A stretch of DNA of 6,469 nt from Deltaproteobacteria bacterium. GTDB taxonomy: Bacteria; Myxococcota; XYA12-FULL-58-9; JAUUZB01. This document shows positions 1 to 5,669 of this stretch, piece by piece; the first letter of the stretch is position 1; every line of letters begins with the position of its first letter. The translations under genes were made by a program, and so were the position numbers. The notes below the pieces were generated by a model, which was not told the origin of the DNA, made no database searches, and saw only the letters and a program-made list of their open reading frames with translations. The stretch lies in assembly GCA_030590185.1 (NCBI GenBank), contig JAUUZB010000250.1:1-6469 (forward strand). Reading direction: 5' to 3'.

Positions 1-2
1 AA

Positions 3-29
3 GGCCGACCCCGTAGGGAGGCCGACCCC
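3..29. repeat. Direct repeat pair GGCCGACCCC
   Basis: The decamer GGCCGACCCC occurs at 3-12 and again at 20-29, a spacing of 17 bases. The CCGACCCC core recurs at 100-107 and at 2436-2443. By eye I found it only in non-coding DNA in this window. The longer block CCGACCCCGTAGGG (5-18) matches 2436-2449 at 13 of 14 positions. This looks like a dispersed extragenic repeat family of unknown role. Confidence 0.55.
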
Positions 30-50
30 GCGCGCGCAGCGCGCGGGGTC
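24..50. repeat. Perfect 12-bp GC hairpin
   Basis: GACCCCGCGCGC (24-35) is followed by a GCA loop (36-38) and the exact reverse complement GCGCGCGGGGTC (39-50). The stem is 12 bp and nearly all G:C, so it would be very stable as RNA on either strand. No U-rich run follows on either strand, so it does not meet the usual criteria for an intrinsic terminator. It may be a REP-like extragenic element or a transcript-end stabiliser for a gene lying off the left edge. Confidence 0.75.
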
Positions 51-152
51 ACGCCCAAAGAAGAACGAGTTGCTTGCGACAGGGTACCGAGTGCGGAAGC
101 CGACCCCCTTGATCCCCCCTGAACCGGCGTGTTCTCCTCACCGCCAGCACAA

Positions 153-157
153 AGGAG
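153..157 (+). promoter_or_regulatory. Ribosome binding site for the GFA gene
   Basis: AGGAG, within AAAGGAGAT, ends 7 bases before the GTG at 165. This decides the start in favour of GTG 165 over the in-frame codon at 129, which has no comparable site. Confidence 0.75.
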
Positions 158-164
158 ATCTCCC

Positions 165-590
165 GTGTCGAACGACCTCTTTCACGGCACCTGCGTCTGC
201 GGCGCTGTCGCGTACGCGATCCGCCCGCCGTTCATTGCCTTCCAGTATTGCCACTGCAGTCGCTGCCGGAAGGCGTCGGGCTCGGCCTTCGCCAGCAACC
301 TCTTTGTGGCCGTCGATCAACTGACCTGGGAGGCGGGCGAGGACCGGCTCCGCCGCTTCGAGCTCCCGAGCGCCAAGTACTGGTGCAACGCCTTCTGCAG
401 CGAGTGCGGATCCTCCCTGCCGTGGTTGACGCGCACCGGCAAGGCGTACATCGTGCCGGCGGGAACCTTGGACGACGATCCCGGGATGCAACCCACCCGC
501 AACATCTTCTGCGCCTCCGCTGCACCCTGGTACGTGGCGCCGGGGGAGCTCGAGAGCCACGACGAGGGGCCGCCGCGCAAATCATCATGA
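165..590 (+). CDS. GFA/CENP-V domain zinc protein
   Basis: This is a 141-residue single-domain protein of the glutathione-dependent formaldehyde-activating (GFA)/CENP-V family. The family zinc ligands are all visible: C10 and C12 (in GTCVCG), C29, C31 and C34 (CHCSRC, followed by RKASGSAF), and C78 and C81 (FCSECGS). The C-terminal NIFCASAAPWY block matches the family's usual HIFVxSKAPW-like segment. Length is normal (about 130-150 residues). The GTG start is chosen from the AGGAG site at 153-157. The founding member was described as helping glutathione react with formaldehyde, but most family members have unknown substrates, so no specific reaction is assigned. There is no signal peptide, so it should be cytoplasmic. 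Its stop overlaps the start of the next gene (ATGA, 587-590), so the two are very likely co-translated. Confidence 0.9.
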   Translation: MSNDLFHGTCVCGAVAYAIRPPFIAFQYCHCSRCRKASGSAFASNLFVAVDQLTWEAGEDRLRRFELPSAKYWCNAFCSECGSSLPWLTRTGKAYIVPAGTLDDDPGMQPTRNIFCASAAPWYVAPGELESHDEGPPRKSS

Positions 591-892
591 AGAAAACCTT
601 TGAGCTCACGCACGCGAAGATCAAACCCGCGAGACTAGTGGAGGCGGCAAGGCACGACGTAAAGAAATACCTGAAGCGGGAGCGCAACAAGGCGTTGCCT
701 GAGGGCGTCGATTACTGGGACTTCGACTGCAAATTTGGGCCCACCGAGGAAGAGGCGGAGGTGGTTCACGTCGGTGACATTGGCAAACGGATCACGGAAG
801 CTCAGGAGCAGCAGCTGACGTCATTCTATATCGAGATCCTGGCCAAGGAAGGTCATCGACGGAAGAAGCAGGAGCCAGAAGAAGGGGAGTGA
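587..892 (+). CDS. DUF6172 family protein, function unknown
   Basis: This is a 101-residue protein that I recognise from memory as DUF6172. The diagnostic stretches are MKKTFELTHAKIKPARLVEA at the N-terminus, the basic KKYLKRERNKALPEG segment (26-40), VDYWDFDCKFG (41-51) and LTSFYIEILAKEGHRRK (78-94) near the C-terminus. No function is established for the family. It is small, highly charged, soluble and has no membrane segment. The start ATG sits inside the upstream stop (ATGA). The nearest purine-rich stretch (GAGGGG, 564-569) is 17 bases away, too far to act as a normal site, so translation probably depends on coupling to the GFA gene. The tail (QEPEEGE) is acidic. The gene ends 14 bases from the convergent helicase stop. 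Confidence 0.78.
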   Translation: MKKTFELTHAKIKPARLVEAARHDVKKYLKRERNKALPEGVDYWDFDCKFGPTEEEAEVVHVGDIGKRITEAQEQQLTSFYIEILAKEGHRRKKQEPEEGE

Positions 893-906
893 GCAAGGTG
901 TGGGCC

Positions 907-2421
907 TCACCGTCCCTTGCGACCGGATCGGGTGGGGGATTTGCGGCCAGCGCCCGAGGTCTTCTTACGCACGGGTCTGGCGCCTGAGGTTTTCTTACGC
1001 ACGGGCCTGGCACCCGAGGTTTTATTACGCACGGGTCTGGCGCCCGAGGTTTTCTTGCGCACGGGCTCGGCGCCCGAGGTCTTCTTGCGCACGGGCTTGG
1101 CGTCCCAGGTCTTCTTGCGCGCCGGTTTGTCACTCGCAGTCTTCTTGCGCGCCGGTTTGGCGCCGGGCCGCTTAGCACCGGCGGCCTTGCCACGCTCGGA
1201 CTTGCGACCGCGAGCCTGCTCCTTGCCCTTGGGATCCGCCGAGCCTTTCTCCGTGGTCACCCTTCTCTCCGCCACGCGGGACAGCTTCAATGACGCCTGG
1301 TTGGCGATGGCGGTGTTGATGCGGGTGATGAGCTCGCGATCCTTGGTGGTCACCAGATTGTAGACCTGCGCCGGCTGTCCCGTTCTGCCGACCCGCCCGC
1401 AACGGTGGACGTAATAGACGGCCTCAAAAGGGAGGTCGTAGTTGAGCACCCAGCTCAGGCCCGGTAGATCGAGCCCCCGGGAGGCGACGTCCGTGCAAAC
1501 CAGGAGGTCACCGTCGTCGACGAACCGGGCCAGCACCTTGCGTCGGTCGAGTTTCTCCATGCCGCCGTGCAACAGATAGATCTGCCTGTCGGGGAGCGCC
1601 TCGATCAGCTGGGTCACGAGCCCCTCTGCGGTGCGCTTGAGATTCACAAAGACAAAACCGGGACCCTTGGTCTTTTTCAGCAGGCGTACGCTGTGCTCGA
1701 GCTTGTCCTTGAAGGGCACCGTGTAATTGTCGGTGGCGATGTTGTTCCTGAGGGTGTGGCTGCCTTGCAGCACCAGCTCGTCGAACTCGACCCCGGGGAA
1801 AGCCTCCTGGCGCAGGACACCAAAGGTGGACGGCATGGTGGCGGAGAAGAGCCCCACCTGCAGATCGGCTGAGCTCAATTTGGCGGCGAGCCCCCTGACA
1901 TCAGGGAGGAACCCGCGATCAAAGAGCTGGTCCGCTTCGTCGAAGATGACGAAACGCGTCGCCTCGCTCTTGAGCTCACCGGCGTTCAACGCCTTGAGGG
2001 CTCGATTGGGTGAGCTGATGAGCACGTCGATGGGTCCCGACACTACGGAGCGTGCCCGCTTGCGGCTGTCGCCACCCTTGAGATGGCGCACCCGCAGCTT
2101 GGCCAGATGGGCGATCGATTTGAACACCTTTTCGATCTGTGCACCGAGCTCACGGGTGGGACAGATAATCCATGCCCGCGGTGCCCTGGCCTGCGGCTCG
2201 TCCTGCGGTGCGGCACTCTCCAGCTTCTTGAGCAGCTCGACGATGGGGAGCGCATAGGCGAGGGTTTTTCCGGATCCGGTCTGGGCGAGAACGGATACCG
2301 ACTTGCCCGCGAGGAGACGCGGAATGGCGGCCCTCTGCACGGCGGTCGGTCGCTGGAGTTTTGCCTGTCGAACGAAGTCGCGCAAGCTCGGCAAGGTCAG
2401 GAGGTCGTTGAACAGGGCCAT
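907..2421 (-). CDS. DEAD-box ATP-dependent RNA helicase with repetitive basic tail
   Basis: This 504-residue protein is a cytoplasmic ATP-driven RNA unwinding enzyme resembling the RhlE/SrmB group. In order it has a Q-motif region with RPTAVQRAAIP (24-34), Walker A AQTGSGKT (46-53), PTREL (88-92), SPNR in place of the usual TPGR (137-140), DEAD (161-164), SAT (193-195), TDVASRGLD (310-318), and motif VI as HRCGRVGRTG (339-348), where HRIGRTGR is common. The core ends near residue 385. The rest is a low-complexity Lys/Arg-rich tail: a linker (about 390-421), seven decapeptide repeats (422-491) and a final basic stretch. Such tails usually give non-specific RNA affinity; that role is inferred here. 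The start ATG at 2421 has GGGGGAG just upstream. Family members often act in ribosome assembly or RNA decay, but neither can be assigned from sequence alone. Confidence 0.93.
   Translation of the reverse strand: MALFNDLLTLPSLRDFVRQAKLQRPTAVQRAAIPRLLAGKSVSVLAQTGSGKTLAYALPIVELLKKLESAAPQDEPQARAPRAWIICPTRELGAQIEKVFKSIAHLAKLRVRHLKGGDSRKRARSVVSGPIDVLISSPNRALKALNAGELKSEATRFVIFDEADQLFDRGFLPDVRGLAAKLSSADLQVGLFSATMPSTFGVLRQEAFPGVEFDELVLQGSHTLRNNIATDNYTVPFKDKLEHSVRLLKKTKGPGFVFVNLKRTAEGLVTQLIEALPDRQIYLLHGGMEKLDRRKVLARFVDDGDLLVCTDVASRGLDLPGLSWVLNYDLPFEAVYYVHRCGRVGRTGQPAQVYNLVTTKDRELITRINTAIANQASLKLSRVAERRVTTEKGSADPKGKEQARGRKSERGKAAGAKRPGAKPARKKTASDKPARKKTWDAKPVRKKTSGAEPVRKKTSGARPVRNKTSGARPVRKKTSGARPVRKKTSGAGRKSPTRSGRKGR
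949..1158 (-). repeat. Seven tandem 30-bp units encoding K/RPVRKKTSGA
   Basis: Seven exact-length 30-base units lie in the helicase tail, with no phase slips. The peptides in order are KPARKKTASD, KPARKKTWDA, KPVRKKTSGA, EPVRKKTSGA, RPVRNKTSGA, RPVRKKTSGA and RPVRKKTSGA. The last copies are identical at protein level, while the first two diverge most. The DNA windows 961-990 and 991-1020 encode the same ten residues but differ at four positions, all silent. Because the period is a multiple of three, other frames and the plus strand also stay open here, which creates false overlapping ORFs. Confidence 0.95.
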
Positions 2422-2423
2422 CG

Positions 2424-2430
2424 CTCCCCC
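2424..2430 (-). promoter_or_regulatory. Probable ribosome binding site for the helicase
   Basis: On the minus strand GGGGGAG ends only 2 bases before the ATG at 2421. The spacing is short, but the G-run part sits about 4 bases away. No better in-frame start lies nearby, so this supports the 2421 start only moderately. Confidence 0.45.
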
Positions 2431-2435
2431 ATACC

Positions 2436-2450
2436 CCGACCCCGTGGGGT
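2436..2450. repeat. Second copy of extragenic repeat, forming a small hairpin
   Basis: CCGACCCCGTGGGG (2436-2449) matches 5-18 at 13 of 14 bases. Within it ACCCC (2439-2443) pairs with GGGGT (2446-2450) over a 2-base loop. It lies just upstream of the helicase ribosome binding site, so if transcribed it would fold in the leader. Confidence 0.5.
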
Positions 2451-2468
2451 GAAGCGACCAGTTGGGCC

Positions 2469-2485
2469 GTGAGCGTCACGCTCAC
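2469..2485. promoter_or_regulatory. Inverted repeat GTGAGCG-TCA-CGCTCAC
   Basis: A perfect 7-bp inverted repeat with a 3-base spacer sits between the kinase stop (2515) and the helicase start (2421). There is no U-run after it on the minus strand. It could be a regulator-binding palindrome, a weak terminator stem or a leader hairpin; the sequence does not discriminate. Confidence 0.4.
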
Positions 2486-2514
2486 CGACTTCGGGAATGC
2501 CCCTGGTCACGGCC

Positions 2515-4650
2515 TCATGCCCCTGACCGCCGGCCCAACGCCACCCGGAGCTTCTCCCTCAGCGCCGCGGCCTCGTAGGGTTTCTGAATGAAACCAGCGA
2601 GGCCCTTGCCTGCGAACTGCCGCGTCGATTCCTCCTCGGTGAAACCACTGGAGAGGATCACGAGCACATCGGCACAGATCTCGCGAAGCTCCTCGAATGT
2701 CTCCGCCCCGTCCATGCGGGGCATCTTCAGATCGAGCAGGACGCCATCGATCTCGCCGTGATGCTCACGGAAAATCTCGACGGCCTCGACCCCGTCCGAC
2801 GCTGTGAGGACGGCGAAGCCGAACCGCTCCACGGCATTCGCAACGAACGAGCGCACCGGCTCTTCGTCGTCGACGACCAGGATCGTCCCGCTGCCGCGCC
2901 AGTCCTTCGCGACCAGATCGGTTTGGTCTGTACCGGTCAACGGGATAACGGCGGGGAACAGGATGGTGAATGAGGTGCCCTTTCCCGGCTGGCTCTCGAC
3001 CCTGATCGCGCCCCCGTGGCTGCGCACGATCCCGTGCACGGCGGAGAGGCCCAACCCACTCCCCGTGGCCTTGGTCGTAAAAAAGGGATCGAAGATCCGC
3101 CCCATAACCTCTCTCGATAAGCCTGAGCCCGTGTCGGCAATTTGGAGACTGATGTAGGGACCTTCGGGCAGCTCCACGTCAGGTCGGATAGCCTGCAAAA
3201 AGGCGCGGTCGCACTCGATCCGCTCGGTCCTCACGACAATCTCGCCGACCTCCTCCCCGATTGCCTGGCCGGCGTTGGTGATGATGTTCATGACGACCTG
3301 GCGAATTTGCGTCGGGTCACCTCGTACGGCAACGAGACCCTCCGCTAGGTCGAGATGGATCGTCGTCTTCCTGGAGATCGATGCCCTGAGCAGACCCGCC
3401 ATCTCCTGGAGGAGCTCGTGCAGGTCGACCTCCTCGCTCCTCGTCTTCCCCTTCCCTGCGTAAGCGAGCATCTCCCCGATCAGGTCGGCCGCCCGTCGAG
3501 CTGCCGTCTTGGCGTCGGTGATGTAGATGCGGACCGGGGAGCGCTCCTCCAGATCCATCAGGGCGAGATCCATGTTGCCGTAGATCCCGACGAGCAGGTT
3601 GTTGAAATCGTGGGCGAGGCCACTGGCGAGGACGCCGAGGCTCTCGAGCTTCTGGGCCTGTTGGAACTGCGCTTCGAGCTCTCGCCTCCCCTCCTCCGCC
3701 CGAATGCGCTCGGTGAGGTCGCGGGCCAATTCGATGATCTGGACGACCTCGCCCTTCTCGTCGAAAATTGGCGCGGCGATGACCTCGACTAGGAGATCAT
3801 TCCCCTCGGCGTCACGGTGGAGGTGCTCGACCGTCGCAGTGGCCTTGGTCGCAATGACCAGCCCCAACGGGCAGGGGTGTTCGGTGGCCGCGCATGGCGT
3901 CGCGGATTGATGCGAGACCTGGTGACACTTCAGGCGCCCAGCGACCGGGTCCTTGCCCCCCGTCATCTCCCGGACCGTCCGGTTCGCCAGGGCGATGGTG
4001 CAGTCGCGATTGATCACCATCAGCGCCTCGGGCACTCCGTCGATGATCGTCTGCATGAAGGCCAACGTGTCGCGCAGCGCAACCGTGGCGCTGCGAACCT
4101 CACGGGTCGTCCAACGGGCGAGGAGCATCGACAGGACGACCGCCGCGAGCAGCGTGACACCGCCCACCGCGGCGATCCGCGTCAGCAAGGGAACGACATC
4201 GCCAAACCCCTTCTCCCTGGAAAGGCCGACGTGGAGCACCGCGTTCGTGTCACCGACGCGCACCGAAACGTCGTGGAAGCGCTCGCCGGCCTCGTCGGAG
4301 AAATGCCAATGTTGGGGCGTGGGCGAGACGGGGCGCCCGAGGAGCAGGCGCGGAACGCCATCCGTGAACGTATGCGCGTAGGGCCGACCGTCTCGCTCGA
4401 TGAAGGCGTATGCCAGGTGGTCGTCGGTATCGAGCATCGATTCGAGCAGCCCCGTGAGGGCCACACGGTCATCCCAGAGCACCAAGCGCTCCGCCCTCGC
4501 GGCCTGGATGATGGTCTCCTTGGTGTAGCGCTGATCGAGCTGCCGGTCGCTGAAGTCCCGCACGTAGGCCAGGTGGGTGGCCACGATCACGCCGATCAGG
4601 AATGCACTGAGCACTGCACTCCGGATGAAGACCTTCGCTCTCAGGCTCAT
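2515..4650 (-). CDS. Membrane PAS hybrid sensor histidine kinase with C-terminal receiver
   Basis: This is a 711-residue inner-membrane hybrid kinase. TM1 spans about 9-30, a roughly 125-residue periplasmic sensor lies between, and TM2 spans about 157-177, with no clear HAMP domain. A PAS domain (about 196-315) carries an unusual Cys/His cluster (C242, H243, H247, C253, H258, C260). A short coiled segment (316-333) leads to the H-box GLAHDFNN, with H347 as likely phosphoacceptor. The ATPase domain shows the N box (NIITNA, 455-460), the G1 box DTGSG (506-510), DPFFTTK (521-527) and GSGLGLS (530-536). The receiver (about 588-705) has the acidic pocket D594/D595, phosphoacceptor D640 (LLDLKMPRMDG), S667/S668 and K690. 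The start ATG overlaps the stop of the binding-protein gene (ATGA, 4647-4650) and has GAGGG at 4657-4661. No separate response regulator is present, so the phosphate probably moves to an off-window partner. Confidence 0.94.
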   Translation of the reverse strand: MSLRAKVFIRSAVLSAFLIGVIVATHLAYVRDFSDRQLDQRYTKETIIQAARAERLVLWDDRVALTGLLESMLDTDDHLAYAFIERDGRPYAHTFTDGVPRLLLGRPVSPTPQHWHFSDEAGERFHDVSVRVGDTNAVLHVGLSREKGFGDVVPLLTRIAAVGGVTLLAAVVLSMLLARWTTREVRSATVALRDTLAFMQTIIDGVPEALMVINRDCTIALANRTVREMTGGKDPVAGRLKCHQVSHQSATPCAATEHPCPLGLVIATKATATVEHLHRDAEGNDLLVEVIAAPIFDEKGEVVQIIELARDLTERIRAEEGRRELEAQFQQAQKLESLGVLASGLAHDFNNLLVGIYGNMDLALMDLEERSPVRIYITDAKTAARRAADLIGEMLAYAGKGKTRSEEVDLHELLQEMAGLLRASISRKTTIHLDLAEGLVAVRGDPTQIRQVVMNIITNAGQAIGEEVGEIVVRTERIECDRAFLQAIRPDVELPEGPYISLQIADTGSGLSREVMGRIFDPFFTTKATGSGLGLSAVHGIVRSHGGAIRVESQPGKGTSFTILFPAVIPLTGTDQTDLVAKDWRGSGTILVVDDEEPVRSFVANAVERFGFAVLTASDGVEAVEIFREHHGEIDGVLLDLKMPRMDGAETFEELREICADVLVILSSGFTEEESTRQFAGKGLAGFIQKPYEAAALREKLRVALGRRSGA

Positions 4651-5669
4651 TGCCCGCCCTCGTTGTCTTGCTCCACCCAGCGGCGCATCTCACGGACGCT
4701 TTGGTATGCGGCGTCGTCACCCTCCACGAAACGGTCGATTTGCAGACGCGTGAAGAACCCGCGCGCCGCCTCGTCCTCGTGCAGCGAGAGGAATGCCTGG
4801 CGCAGCTGCTCCTTGAGCTCAGCCGGCAGATCTGGGTGCACGACAACGGGCGGGATGCCGTAGGGCGGTGAGCGTTCGACGATGCGGGTGAGCCCGGTCA
4901 CCGAGGGATCGACCACGTTCATGAAATCCCAGATGAGCGAGTCGACCGCCGCACCATCGGCCATGCCCTTGGCCACGGCGTTGATCGAGTTGTCGTGGCT
5001 GTTGGAAAAAAAAGTGTCGCCGAAGAACGAATCCGGGGTCTCGCCTCGCCTGGCGAGCATGTAGGTCGGCACCAAACAGCCGCTGTTGGAGTCCGGGTCG
5101 GTGAACGCGAAACGCCTACCGCGCAGATCGTCAAATGATCGTACAACGCTGTCCCGGTGGGCCAGGATGTAGGAGTAGTAGACCGTCTCGCCATGGGCGA
5201 CCGGCACAACCAGCAACTCCATGCCGAACTCCTCGCGTCCCCTCGTGTACGGCCCGGAGCAAACAAAAGCGACGTCCACCTCCTTGTTGGCGACCAAGGC
5301 ATTGACCTCCGAATAGGTGCGTCGTTGGGAGAAGATGGCCCGGTGGCCGAGCTTGCCGGCCAGCAGCTCGATCAGTTTCTCATAGTAGTCGCGCGTGATT
5401 TCTGGCGAGATCATCGCACCGACGGCGACGCGCAGCACGGGACGTTCATCCGCCTGCGTCCCGTCGGCGCCGTCATCCCGGACGGTCTCTGCCATATCGA
5501 CGGTGGGATCGTCGTCACCGCCGGTCAGCTCCAGGACGAGCGCCGCGCCGATCACCGCTAGGATCAGGACGTACTTCAGGCTGACGGTCGAGTATCCCCG
5601 ATCTCCGACTGTCCCGTTCATCCATCCATCATACGCCTTCTTGCCCCGGTGTATAATAGATCGGATCAC
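4647..5669 (-). CDS. Membrane-anchored PhnD/SsuA-like substrate-binding protein
   Basis: This 340-residue protein belongs to the PhnD/SsuA/transferrin-like periplasmic binding family, whose members bind phosphonate, phosphite, phosphate and related oxyanions. Recognisable blocks are LRVAVGAMISPEITRDYYEKL (79-99, split over strand and helix), NKEVDVAFVCSGPY (128-141), TDPDSNSGCLVPTYML (190-205), SNSHDNSINAVAKGMADGAA (222-241) and SPPYGIPPVVVHPDLP (267-282). One hydrophobic segment (about 32-48) is followed by an acidic linker. I see neither a lipobox nor a clear signal-peptidase site, so it is probably an N-terminal anchor with the binding domain outside the membrane. The start is taken as GTG 5669, whose codon overlaps the upstream stop (GTGA). 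ATG 5621 is an alternative that gives 324 residues and keeps the anchor. The ligand cannot be told from sequence. No transporter genes lie nearby, and the next gene is a sensor kinase, which points to signalling. Confidence 0.88.
   Translation of the reverse strand: MIRSIIHRGKKAYDGWMNGTVGDRGYSTVSLKYVLILAVIGAALVLELTGGDDDPTVDMAETVRDDGADGTQADERPVLRVAVGAMISPEITRDYYEKLIELLAGKLGHRAIFSQRRTYSEVNALVANKEVDVAFVCSGPYTRGREEFGMELLVVPVAHGETVYYSYILAHRDSVVRSFDDLRGRRFAFTDPDSNSGCLVPTYMLARRGETPDSFFGDTFFSNSHDNSINAVAKGMADGAAVDSLIWDFMNVVDPSVTGLTRIVERSPPYGIPPVVVHPDLPAELKEQLRQAFLSLHEDEAARGFFTRLQIDRFVEGDDAAYQSVREMRRWVEQDNEGGQ
4657..4661 (-). promoter_or_regulatory. Ribosome binding site for the kinase, inside the upstream gene
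   Basis: GAGGG on the minus strand ends 6 bases before the ATG at 4650. It lies within the last codons of the binding-protein gene, so kinase translation can initiate directly or by coupling. Confidence 0.6.

Larger units (their letters stand above)
1..164. other. Non-coding leader region upstream of the GFA gene
   Basis: I see no convincing gene here. The stretch holds two direct copies of GGCCGACCCC (3-12 and 20-29), a third copy of the CCGACCCC core (100-107), and a strong inverted repeat at 24-50. I looked for a sigma-70 promoter before the GTG at 165. There are TTG-containing hexamers near 70-79, but none has a plausible -10 box at 16-18 bases, so no promoter is called. A reading frame open from 129 runs into the GFA gene, but its first twelve codons do not resemble the family and the ribosome binding site lies downstream of 129. 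Confidence 0.6.
2422..2514 (-). other. 93-base gap between kinase stop and helicase start
   Basis: This non-coding gap separates two same-strand genes. It holds an inverted repeat at 2469-2485, a second small hairpin at 2439-2450 that overlaps the extragenic repeat (2436-2449), and the helicase ribosome binding site. I see neither a convincing sigma-70 promoter nor a U-tract terminator. Whether the helicase is read through from the kinase cassette or has its own promoter cannot be decided from sequence. Confidence 0.5.

Noticed and set aside
1..50. CRISPR-like or integron-like repeat array at the left edge
   Set aside because: The repeat units are only 10 bases with a 7-base gap, and there are no evenly sized unique spacers, cas genes or integrase. 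Better described as extragenic repeats with a hairpin.
129..164. Longer start for the GFA gene at 129
   Set aside because: The extra twelve codons do not match the family N-terminus, and the strong AGGAG site at 153-157 is placed for the GTG at 165.
889..910. Possible bidirectional terminator stem GTGAG...CTCAC between the convergent genes
   Set aside because: Only 5 bp with a 12-base loop and no U-run on either side. The 14-base gap is too short to hold a normal terminator, so I do not call one.
900..1363. Plus-strand and alternative minus-strand frames encoding repetitive Arg-, Pro- and Cys-rich peptides
   Set aside because: They are by-products of the 30-base in-phase repeat of the helicase tail, which keeps several frames open. 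No ribosome binding site or family match supports them.
3355..3792. Plus-strand 145-codon frame opposite the kinase core
   Set aside because: It is antisense to the conserved H-box and ATPase region, lacks a ribosome binding site and has no recognisable domain.
3817..4863. Long plus-strand open frame of 348 codons antisense to the kinase and binding protein
   Set aside because: It lies wholly opposite two clear domain-bearing genes, its translation shows no recognisable domain and is Arg/His-rich, and long antisense frames are common in GC-rich DNA.
5652..5657. Perfect TATAAT on the plus strand, with TATTAT on the minus strand at 5653-5658
   Set aside because: No -35 hexamer resembling TTGACA lies 16-18 bases away on either strand. 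The site falls within the first codons of the binding-protein gene, next to a GTGA overlap. An internal minus-strand promoter using ATG 5621 remains a remote possibility.
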